Source of the DNA: Symbiodinium microadriaticum
Taxonomy: Eukaryota > Sar > Dinophyceae > Suessiales > Symbiodiniaceae
Direction of reading: 5' to 3'
Assembly: GCA_001939145.1 (NCBI GenBank)
Contig: LSRX01000595.1
Coordinates: 143,000 to 206,999, forward strand
Length of the DNA: 64,000 bases
A program made the translations under genes and the position numbers. The notes beneath the pieces were generated by a model, which was given only the letters and a program-made list of their open reading frames with translations, searched no databases and was not told the DNA's origin. Below, piece after piece: positions 45,195 through 56,300 of this stretch; the first letter of the stretch is position 1; every line of letters begins with the position of its first letter.

Positions 45195-46665
45195 CGAATA
45201 GGCCTTAATTTAATCCTTTTTGCCCAACTCATTGCGGCTTAATGTGTCGAGTCGAGGTGCTCCGCGACATGGATCGGCGCGGATCACAGAGGCACAGCCT
45301 TCCAACGGGACATGTGCCATGTTTCTGAGTCAGGACCTCCACTCTGCGCCCCTTGGGTCAGCCCGGCTGATTTGAAGGCGTTGTTACGGGCACTGAGCGC
45401 GGTTATTTGCAAACCTGTGCTTGAAGAGCTGTGTCACGCCGTGTCTGTCAACAGTCCACCAACCAAGTCAGGCTGACCGAGTAGCAAGGGATTGGATGCA
45501 AGCAGAAGGAGCTGTTTAGTTTCGCCTACGTTGAGTTAATGCTGGTGTAGCTAGCCGGCTAGCCCTTCCTCCGTCCGAACTTGCTGCCATGCCATGGCTT
45601 CTGATATGAAGGGGGACGCGAGGTCGCATGAATTGGAAACGCGACTCCCTCTTACCGTGCGTGGTTTCTAGGGCAGGAGCTAAGTTACTAAGGATGTTCT
45701 GCGAGAGCAGCCTGTGCAGTTTACGTTGCTGATGCTGACACTTACCTGCAGCATGAATTCAAGCAGTCAGCCGCACGCAGACCCGATGCAACTATGCGAC
45801 AGTTTGATGAAGATGGTGTTGCCTCGAGGCTGGGCGTCGGATGCTGCGGCATCATGGCTCCGGTTTGCTGCATGTGGTCAAGGGGTTTGGAAGCGTCGGT
45901 CCTTGCCTTTGATGTTCCTTGGAGGCACTTCTGCACTGGTCAATTTGCTTGAAAGTTGAACGAAGCTGAATTCACAGCCTCTGGTCATTTTCCAGACAAG
46001 GAAGCTGGGTGCTTTGCCTGCAGCCAGACGCAAAGACGAAGCGTAGCCGGGACTTTTGCATGTCGGATGTGGCGGACGAACATAGATCTTCAGTTTTGGC
46101 CGTCTGGTTGTGAGCCCAAGAGACCTTTTGGGCTCCTTCAAGCCAAGTTGCTATTTCGTTGGCGGCTTGTTTGGTGGATCCATCCTCCTCGAGATGCTGG
46201 TAGTCCCCTCGCCGCATGAGTAGCGGCTTTTGAGAGTCTCAAGTTCACTCAGACCTGAGAGGCTCTCCTCATGGCCACCGGTCATTTTCCGGACCTGGGA
46301 CCGCCCCTGCCCTATGAATGTGTGCCCTGCACGCAGTTTCCCTTTTTTGGATGTGCTCGCGAGATGCCCCAAAGTTAAGGTCACGCAGAGTTGATTCTCA
46401 GCGGAGCAGTGGCATCGCTTGCGCAGGCCTTCTTGGTGGCGATCCTCGTTGGCTTGGTGTTCTCAGTCAAGGCCAGGTCTTGTCACCGACTGCGTCTTCC
46501 CGCCGAAGGTACTGGTGCACCATAGCTAGAGTAGACCAAATGACATACTACAATCTACCTAATGCTGCAAGATACCACAATCTACCCATGCGGACTGTGG
46601 CTGCCTGGCTCAGAGTCCATTTTGGCAGAAGAGGGCAAGTGAGGCTTCGACAACCGTTTGACGCA
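45195..46665. other. Region without a firm gene; holds the LPMO 5' flank
   Basis: A forward piece near 45750-45830 (FKQSAARRPDATMRQFDEDG) is coding-like. The frame of the LPMO gene is open upstream of its chosen start back to an ATG at 46318, but that stretch is not protein-like and would hide the signal peptide. Two copies of a short ACAATCTACC-containing repeat lie at 46546-46585. Confidence 0.35.
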
Positions 46666-48831
46666 ATGTCGCTGCTGCTCCTGGCATGCCTTGGCCTTCC
46701 CGTGAGAGTTTTGAGCCATTCATACTTGGCACTGCCTCCTTCGCGGAACTTGCTCGCAAATTTGGACGGGCTGGAGGATTGCCCACATTGCCTCCAGTCA
46801 GGCGGCCCTGACAATGTCAAGGCCCGCGGAGACGGCTTGTGGCCGACCCGATTGGATCCAGGCTCTCATGGCCTGTGTGGAGACCCGGTGCAGGGACAAA
46901 GCAACCCTGTTCGGCTTCAAGATGAGACCTATCTCAAGGCCGGGGTCGTTACGGCAACGTATGCGCCAGGAGAAGTGGTGGAGTTCCAAGTCGCAGTTAG
47001 TACACATCATCAAGGACACTACGAGTTTCGCATCTGCGACAAACCGCTGGATGCGGCGTCCCTCACGTCAGCTGCCGAAGGCCAAGCTTGTTTGGACCAA
47101 TGGTTGCTGCAGCGGGCACCGCCCTTGGATGACTGTGTGGTCAACGATCCCAGGGGCGACTGCCAGCCACTAGACCCAAAGCATCCTGAAAGATGGTACT
47201 TGCCACCAGCTGGTTCGCAGACGCAAGTGGCCGGCCAAAACTTCACGGACTCCATGGCTCCCAGCTATCCATCCTCCTCAGAGGTGCACCGCATGAGGTT
47301 CAAGATTCCCGAAGGCTTGCAGTGCTCCAGGCGCCGGATCCTTCAAACACGCAGCATGCTAGCGGCTGCTAGCGAGCTAGTGTGAGTACTGGGTTTAAGA
47401 CGGGTCATCACGGGTCGTGACTGCTCTCAGCTGAGCTAGGTGCACGCTACAGTGGTACTGGTCTTCCGGCAACACCTGCCTTTACGATGGCGACTACTTC
47501 GACTATTTTCGAGGTATTGCTGCACTTGGATGGGACGCAAGTGCATGGCAGACCAACGTTCTGGAAAACTGGGCAAACTGTGCCAACAGCTGCTGCCAGA
47601 CTGGTGGAACATTCGGTGAGGAGTTTTGGAACTGCGCAGATGTTGCGGTTGTGCCAAGTGGCGGCTCTTCGGCAACAACGCCGGAGCTTTCAACCACGAG
47701 AGTTGCTTCCCGACTTAACTTTTGCAGAAGATTTGACTGGATCTGGAAACCATGGCCTGAATGTCTTTGCAGGTTTGCAGTGTTGTTCAGGGTAGGATGT
47801 TGTGCAGGCCACATCAGCGACTCCCACCACTACCACTACAACTTCGGCAGCGACGCCTTTATTTTCTCCTGTGGATGGAGGCGATGGACGGGCTTGTCGT
47901 GGAAGAAGTGCCCGGGACAATTCAGCGACCTACTATGAGGTGGTCTCCGGAGTGACCCAGCTGGGGGACTGCAAGGCAAAATGCGTTGCGACAGCAGGCT
48001 GTGTTGGCATCGAACACAACCCACGTGGCCGTGGGCGGTGTGAGGTGTGGACACGGTCTGAGGGAATCCAGGCTTCCATTCCCTTGCCTGGCTTCACTTG
48101 TCTTAGACTGGGTGAGCCCTCTACTACTCGACCGATCGGGTCGCTTGGAACCTTTGAGAGCCTTGGAGCGGACACCGGGGCGCAAGCCCCAGAGACAACT
48201 CTCCCAACTACTACTTGCTCTTCTCTGGGGCCTCTCTGGACTTTTGCAAAAGGCAGTGTGCATCTAGCGAGGGCTGCCAAGGCATCGAGTTCTCTGGAGT
48301 CTCTAGCAGGGGAAGATGCGAAGTTTGGACCCGAGCTATTGAAGCGAATGCTGCTGTTAACGGCTTCACGTGCTACACCTTCACTCCGCCTGGGGTCCCG
48401 GCCTTAGCACGCAGAGATACAGTAGCCTTGTCAGGAAGCTCGGCGTTTCACGGCAGCTTGGCTGAGGTCCCCACTTCAACAACCTCGACCTCGTCTCCGA
48501 ACGCGTGCTCCAGCGCGTGGGGGGCATGTGGCGGCCAGAACTGGGATGGGCCAACCTGTTGTGAAGACGGGTATGTTTGCATGGCCGTGGCTCGGCTTAG
48601 GTTTCTAGCTGGCCCAGGCAAGACATGTCCACAACTAGCCCTAGAAGATGGAAGCATGCTTCGCGGCCTAAGGAAAGCATTTGGTACTCACAGTGTCGAC
48701 CTGCTGCAGCTCTGGCTGAGATGCCTGACCTTGCAACTCCAGAACACAAGAAGCACCGCCGTGGCTTGGCCAATAAAATCGTGACAGGGCAACCCTTTCA
48801 GGTGTACTGCATGCTCTGTCAATTTGGTTGA
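46666..48831 (+). CDS. Secreted LPMO-like enzyme with two apple-like domains and a CBM1
   Basis: Lytic polysaccharide monooxygenases are copper enzymes that cut chitin or cellulose oxidatively outside the cell. Five exons, 46666-47330, 47440-47701, 47808-48111, 48159-48586 and 48673-48831, join in frame to 605 codons. Residues 1-17 are a signal peptide whose predicted cut leaves His18 (HSYLALPPSRN) as the new N-terminus, the first half of the copper brace. THHQGHYEFRIC (113-124) supplies the second His, most likely H115. CSRCTLQWYWSSGN and EEFWNCADV are typical of AA15-like or chitin-binding type-4 cores, the Phe sitting at the axial position. After a Thr-rich linker (310-326) come two PAN/apple-like domains (about 339-409 and 416-487; each RDNS-YY, CK, GCxGIE, GRCEVWTR, GFTC) and a CBM1 (about 527-561; WGACGGQNWDGPTCCEDGYVC, YSQC, with correct Cys spacing across the last intron). 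One intron has a GC donor and the others are GT-AG. The in-frame ATG at 46318 was rejected because it would bury the signal peptide. Confidence 0.9.
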
Positions 48832-50330
48832 AGCCATCCGCAGGCTTTCGTGGAAGCACATTTTTGCAAGATGGCATGCTCTTGGACCACATGCTGGTAG
48901 AAGAGCTCTGAGTCGTCTCTGATTTTCTGATGGTTGCAACATCGCCGCAACACTCACGCAGGGGATGGTCGCAGCCATGACTTCGTAACAGGTGCAAAGG
49001 TTCCGTTAAGCTGGCGCCCGGATTGGGCTCGAACTGCTAGGTGCATCTTGCCTCTCTGTGAAGTTTTCACTGTACAGTACAGATGTTTTGGCTCTTCCTG
49101 GGCGGCAAAAGCGAGCCTGCGAAATGCCAGTTGCCGAATTCAGGTTTTGTGCTCCACAATTGCCAAGAAGTGGCGAACTGCCACACTGGTCACAGTTGGG
49201 TCCGTGCACAGCTGGTCGTGGCTGGTGGGTGATTGCATCATGGGCTTGTATTCTTGGGTCAAAGCACGGTGGCCTAGACCTAGACGAGGCATTCTGCATC
49301 AGTACATCGCAGAAATTCTGGCCTGGCTTCTCTTGCTGTGCGATGGCTCATGACTTTTCGACCACTTTTGAGCAGAGACTGCTTTGCCCAGAGTGCGATG
49401 TGCACCAAACGGGAAAGCAAGAGGGCTGATGCTTCGAAGTTCCGGGGCTGATTAGGAGGGCACGCGGGCCATGTGTTTTCGACGCACTCTGTTTGCCTGA
49501 GACGGTGCTTAACCCGAAGCGCATGCAGGTGAGGAGGCTTGCCCAAAGACGCTTGGCGAGCGCACGCGAGGGCGACGGTGAAGCCTCCGCAAGGTTGCTT
49601 TCGTGACGGTTCCAGCTGTGACCTAGAAAACTAGAAAGATCTGCGTCAACTTGCTCGACCGGTTCTCGCGACAAAATGCTTTGGCCGGAGGGCTTGCAGC
49701 GGCACGAATGCCACAGCGCCTTGTCGCTGGCCGTTAGCTCAAGGATGCCAAAGGTGACAGCAGGCTAGCAGCAGGGCGTGCAGCTCACGGACACTCGCAA
49801 AGTTTCACTGAGCGTGCAGGACCTTTGTAATCAAGGCAAAGACCAAGAGTAAGACGAGTAAGAGATGCAACGCATGGAGTCACCAAGTAGTTTTCAGGGT
49901 AAGCGTTCGCACAGCCGACATGGATTCTCATGACTCGTAGTCCGAGTCATGTCGATTGAGGCGGCTGCTTTCATTTCGATGCTTGCCCTGATCAGAAAAG
50001 CCTTCGAGTCTGCTAGATACAGGAGGTGGTGAAAGAGCTGGAAAGCCGGCGGCAATTTGCCGGTGATCATCTGTGGAGGCACCGGCTGCGTAATTGAGGG
50101 GCAGCACAGATGTTGGACCACTGTAGTGTCACAAAGAGGCTCAACACTGCCATCTTCAACTGCGCTGATGAGAATGAGGTCACTTCACAGCTAGCTGGCC
50201 GATTCTGGGCAAGATGTGGGTTGAAGATGCAGTGGCCAGTGTACCGTTTAGGCGTTTTGTGCTTCAGCATAGTGCAGGAACGGAGATGGTTCCTTTGAAG
50301 AGTGCCTGAAGCTTTTTAGGAATTTACCAA
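48832..50330. other. Region without a recognised gene
   Basis: Overlapping forward frames (48934-49353, 49058-49429) and reverse frames cannot be separated. Near 50110-50300 a forward frame reads TAIFNCADENEVTSQLAGRF, which might be a 5' exon of the next gene. Confidence 0.3.
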
Positions 50331-50337
50331 GTGGTCA

Positions 50338-53300
50338 TGCAGATGCGGAAAGAGTACCAGTCTGGACAGTTCTATGCCACGGACCAGGGCAACTTGTTTC
50401 GAAGCAGATCCCGGTACGGTGGAATGACATCCTGGGCCAGGACCAGTCAAGTGTAGCTAGACTCGACAAACTCAGGCAACTACCTTGCCCTGCTGGGCAC
50501 GTTGCAGAACCAGCACCCTGGCAGGCATTTGTACGTTGTCCTTGCGCTGTGTTTGGGTCCTGCTCTTTTGCTCTAAGGGATTACTTTTCAACCCGTCAAG
50601 CAACGGCTTTCCGTGGCTGGATCGCCGAAGCTCTTGGTGCGGGCCGGGAGGGTGGCCGAGAGGGCTCGGCCCAGACGTCCAAGGACAAGGAGCCTGTCAG
50701 TTCGGAGTTTAGGATGCAGTTGCCTGGATTGAGCCGTCAGTGGAAGCGGGGCAGCCTTGCAGGGACACAGAGTCTCGTTCGTGTCAGATTGCAGGAGAGC
50801 GGCACCAATGGCCTGAGCCGGTCAGAAGCGCAAAGACTGCGAAAGCTGGAAGCAAGCAGAGAGGCGGGAAAGTGGAAGTGCGACAAAGCGTGTCTCTTTC
50901 ATGGGCCCCGAAAACGGATCCCATTGCCGAGCCCCGTGCCAAGGCCTTGGCTGCAGAGCTTCGCCAACTCCGCTCCTTGCGGTCTGCCGTTGAAACCTTT
51001 ACGTCCTTTGATGCAACAAAAAGAGGCCGGGGGGCGCGCCGCAGCGCATGCTTGGAGCGCTTTTGCGATATCTCGTCTTCTCAGGAACCGGAAAGAAGAA
51101 GGACAACCAGAAGCAGAACGAGGGTCCAAAGGACAACGTCTCAGCGAACGGCAACATGCAGGAGGCACACGCGCATTTGAGACCCTGCCGCGCCATCTGC
51201 GAGGATTCACCACAGCCCGTCATGGATTCGGGCCGTGGCACACGACGCGAGGAGCGCCGAGAAAGCGTGAAGGCCGAACCACCCGGCTACCAGGCTCGGC
51301 CATCGCGCGCTGCAGCCCTGTCTGCGCTGTCTCCCTGTGTTCTGAAGGTGAGGACGGACAGTGGATGGATCAGGTATGACGACGAGGCTCAGACGGCTCT
51401 GCGGGCCGCTGCTGAGAAGGGTCAGCCAGAATGCCGCTAGGCCGCTAATTTCGCAGATTTGCCGAGGTTACCTTACAACAAGAAAAGTCATCCAAGGTGA
51501 GATCTTTGCCCAAGGCCAATACTACAAGATCAGCCTCAAGCGTCTCTCGGCTCTAGCCTATAGGGGCCAGCGGGCTTCGAGATGCGACTCGAAGCCTTTT
51601 GAGACTCTCTACCCCAGGAATGGTGCAGATCAATCCTTCCACCGGAAACGAGCGGTCGGTGCGTCTGCAGGGTGAGGCCCCGCGGACTCCCGAGATGCCA
51701 AAGTTGAACTTCAAGCGCCTCATGGTCGAGCAACTTGGAGCTGAGGTCATAATCGTCGTCATGAGATGTCATGGGCCATTGTCATAGAGTCATGGGTGAT
51801 GCTTGGAGCTGGGCCTTAGCTTCCCCTCTCAGGTTCAAGCAGCTCGAGGCTTGCATAGCTGCTGGCCAAGAGCCGAGTTTTCACAGGTGTGAGCCCGTGG
51901 AGGACAATTTGATGGAGTCTTGTCTGCCACTGGTGCTTCGTTCTCACTTGTACTCCCTCTCCATCGAGTCCAACCTCTATCTTGTCTTCCGCTTTCTTTN
52001 NNNNNNNNNNNNNNNNNNNNNNNNNNNNNNNNNNNNNNNNNNNNNNNNNNNNNNNNNNNNNNNNNNNNNNNNNNNNNNNNNNNNNNNNNNNNNNNNNNNN
52101 NNNNNNNNNNNNNNNNNNNNNNNNNNNNNNNNNNNNNNNNNNNNNNNNNNNNNNNNNNNNNNNNNNNNNNNNNNNNNNNNNNNNNNNNNNNNNNNNNNNN
52201 NNNNNNNNNNNNNNNNNNNNNNNNNNNNNNNNNNNNNNNNNNNNNNNNNNNNNNNNNNNNNNNNNNNNNNNNNNNNNNNNNNNNNNNNNNNNNNNNNNNN
52301 NNNNNNNNNNNNNNNNNNNNNNNNNNNNNNNNNNNNNNNNNNNNNNNNNNNNNNNNNNNNNNNNNNNNNNNNNNNNNNNNNNNNNNNNNNNNNNNNNNNN
52401 NNNNNNNNNNNNNNNNNNNNNNNNNNNNNNNNNNNNNNNNNNNNNNNNNNNNNNNNNNNNNNNNNNNNNNNNNNNNNNNNNNNNNNNNNNNNNNNNNNNN
52501 NNNNNNNNNNNNNNNNNNNNNNNNNNNNNNNNNNNNNNNNNNNNNNNNNNNNNNNNNNNNNNNNNNNNNNNNNNNNNNNNNNNNNNNNNNNNNNNNNNNN
52601 NNNNNNNNNNNNNNNNNNNNNNNNNNNNNNNNNNNNNNNNNNNNNNNNNNNNNNNNNNNNNNNNNNNNNNNNNNNNNNNNNNNNNNNNNNNNNNNNNNNN
52701 NNNNNNNNNNNNNNNNNNNNNNNNNNNNNNNNNNNNNNNNNNNNNNNNNNNNNNNNNNNNNNNNNNNNNNNNNNNNNNNNNNNNNNNNNNNNNNNNNNNN
52801 NNNNNNNNNNNNNNNNNNNNNNNNNNNNNNNNNNNNNNNACCCATCCACCCACCCAGACAAAAGAAATAAGGCGAAAACAAAGGAGTCAAAAACAAATCT
52901 TCATCCTTTGTCTTCTCGCTGAGTCCCTGTCTCGAAACGAGCAAAAGTGCCGGCTCAGTGGGTTCTGCTTTTAATTCGTGCCTGTAAGCCAAGGACTGGG
53001 AGATGGACATGTCCTTTCCTGCGGAGTCAGCTCTGCAGAAGAGCCTGGAAAATCTGGCCGCAACCCAGCTTCAAAGACATCAGGGCACCTGCCATTTCTG
53101 TGCACGTGCTCCGAAGATCATCTCAGGCCAGCATGTTCGACAGCAGCCTGAACAAAATTACGTTTTGCATACGCTTCCCTGTGGAGTTTCCTCTGAGCCC
53201 ACCGGAAGTGTGGCTGCGGCGGCCACGGATGAGATATCGATCTGGTCAATCAGGACCAGCAGCTGCTCCATTGAAGATCAGACAGGTAGGAAAAGTGGGT

Positions 53301-56300
53301 TCCGGGCTCACAATCGAAGGACCGGTGACCTTCGGTGGCCGTGTCTGCAGTCCCTTAGGCCGAACCAGCAAAGGTTGCTAACTGGACTGGCTTGCATCTG
53401 TGCTTGTGTAGAACACTTCCGTCCTCGAGCACCTGAGACGAGGCATGCTGTTGGCATCTGCTGGCTGGCAGCCGGCTACCTCCATGCTTGCCGTGCTGAA
53501 GGAGGTGCAGCAAAGCCTGGTGGATTCTGGTATCGAAGCCAACACCACCGTCTGCATCAAGAAGGCTGGGATGTGCTTTCCCACAGTTGGCGTTTGTTGT
53601 GCTGGTGTGCTAAAGGAATACCCGAGAGCTTCCATTCAATTGCAGCGTCGCTTGGCTTCATACCTTGCATCGGCAAGGTAAGGCCATGCAAACAAAATGT
53701 GGGTCTTTAGCTGTATGAGCTTTGCTGGCGGAAGAGGCCAAACTGGGCCAAAAACGGGCGCAAAGGACTAAACACCGAGCTCTTCCCCACGGTGAACGGA
53801 TTCTGTCAGATGGCGATGACAGCGATCTCCCCGGAAGAAGCTTCGGCCTTCCTGGGCGATCTCTCCAGGCGATACCACTGTCGGCCTCTCCCCAAAATAC
53901 ACTATAATACCCTATTTAAGATACTAGAATATATGCGCAATAATTTAATTAATATGTAGTATCATTTAGGATAGCATATTATTGTCTGTCTATGGAGTCG
54001 GGGCTGCAGCCGCCTCACTTGGAGCCTGGAGGCTGGAGGCCACCGACAAGATCGGGCTGCCTTTCGCATATGCGAAGCTCAGAGACCATAAGGGCCATGG
54101 GGGCCCTGGGGCTGTTTGCGATAGAGCGAACTTTCGGGCGAATTCTGGAGAGGCTTCAGTGGTCGGATCTTTCCGGCTTTGTCGTGGGGTGGTTCTGTGT
54201 TGTCACGCCTGCGTTGGCTTTGCCCGGTGGACCGATCCCTTGCTTGTGCGACCGTCGTCCTGTGGAAGAATCCGCGGCCAAGGAACAGTATTTACAAGCG
54301 AGCCGAATTGGGCGCCGATTTGGTTTTGCCCTTGGTCTTCGAACTGAAAACACTTCTGGGGCGGAAGACTCACTGCGCCACAGCTGCAAACTCAAGGCAG
54401 GTCGGCTTGGAATCGTCCCTGCGAAGTTCGCATGATTGTGGCATGCTCTCCGGGTGACAGTCAGTCATCAAGGTGCCATCTTTGAGTTCATAGATGGCTT
54501 GCCGGACAATCATGTGCTAATCCCAAAGTGGGTTATGGAGGATCTCGCAATTGATGAGCAGCTTGCCGCAACATCAGTGATCCTTCTTCAAGTTCTGTTC
54601 ACGTCTAATCAACTCTAAGGAGGGAGCCGTTAAGGGTGCGCGGCGTGGATCTTGATTTGGTCACTGCTGTGTTTCGATCGCACAGAGAGACGGCTTCTCT
54701 TGCTCCGGTGTTGGCCATGTTGTCGGTGCTCAAGCCCCGTACCACGGAAACCCCTCAGCAACTCGTGAACGAGGTGAAAGTTCAGCCACATAGCGTCGAC
54801 TTCTATCAAGCTGTTCGGGACAGCGGCCGTGATGTTCGAGAACTGCTCACGGAATCCCTCTCACGCTTCAGTACACTCACGGAGGACTTCAACGTTCGTT
54901 CCACAGACTCCTTTCGCGAAGCCAGATTGTCAATCTGCTGTGAAACAACGGCTGCCAGGACACCGCAGTGCCCATTGAGGTGGGTGGCAGGCCTGCGGTT
55001 TCAACAGGATGCAGACTCCAGACGGATTTGGGCCAGTTGGGGGGTTGCATGCTGTCCCCGAGCTAGCACAGCTCAAGGGCGATGCAGCTTGTTTTGTGGC
55101 ACGAGGCTGTACCAGGTGCAGGTGATCACCGTGGAGCCCCACGGTGCCGTTCGCATTATCGCCACTCGGTGCTGCCAGCACTGTAAGTGGGTCAACATCG
55201 CTCAGGTGTGTGAAAAATTATCGGGCTTTGCTAAAAAGGGACTGACCAGTCAGACTACGGCAGCTGGTCCGATCTGGCCTTACTCGACCAACAACCTGAA
55301 CTCAGCCACCAGAGACCCCAATCAACTGGCAATAGGTCACCAAGAGCCTCCGTAGAGTTTCGAACTGCCGACGCTGTTCAAGACACATGGGTGAGGTGAC
55401 GTTGAAAATTGGTTAATGAATTAGTTCCTAAGTGGTAGCCAGGTAGGCCATCATTGCAGCTCCTCTTAGCATCATCTATTTCTTATTTACTGTTTGTTTT
55501 CTGGTGGGCCATGTGCTCGTGGCGAGCCAAGCATCTCATTTGTCGGGTTGACGTTGGCGCAGCCAATTATCTCCTTATGTCCTTCTGAGCTAGACCAGCG
55601 AATTTGGCGAATTGTTGTGTGCCTCTTAAGGTTTGTGATGCTTCGTCCGTTGTTTGTCGTTTTTGCGGTCGGTGGCCTGACACCTTCTTTTCGTGGTTCG
55701 TTTTGGTCCGTATGGCGGCCGAGACTAGTTTGGCTGCCGAAAGGCTGTTTGCTGTAGAATTGTAGGATCGCATGACATGTGCTAGATGTTGGAATTTCTG
55801 CCAAGGACATGGATGTACAACACCACTTCGAGTTCAAGGCGCTGGGCATCTTTCCTGAGACGCCTTCTGCCTTTACATGCAGCCAGGTGGAGTTCGAGCC
55901 CGCTCCTGATCTGGAGGATGAAGCAGCTACGAAGGCACGGGACTTGGGCATGGCGGCATACGGCGGCATAGCATCGGAGCTTGCTTTTCTCGACCCAAGG
56001 AGTTTCAAGACCGCGCGCTGAAGTCAGTGAAGCTGCGTCGGGAACGCTCGGCTGCTGGACGACAGGAGACCCTGCATGGTTCGAGAGGTCGTTCCTGCCC
56101 ACTGCGCCGCGTGAGCGGTCAGGAAATAGAAGAACGCCGCCGTGAAGCTCGACAGAAACGATACGAGGCTGGATGCAGGTGGCAGCTTTGTAGAAGTTAT
56201 TGAAACACTGCCGGCCTGCTGCCTCTGTCTACGAGGGCTTGGTGGCAAGAGAGTCCGCGAACGTTGTCGACAAGAGTGCCCGGGTTTTGGGGGGGGGCGA

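Noticed and set aside
46318..46665. In-frame upstream ATG for the LPMO gene
   Set aside because: The 116 extra residues are not protein-like and would bury the signal peptide and the copper-binding N-terminal His.
51771..53010. Long open frames of 290-390 codons on both strands
   Set aside because: They run through the 840-base N gap and exist only because N has no stop codon.
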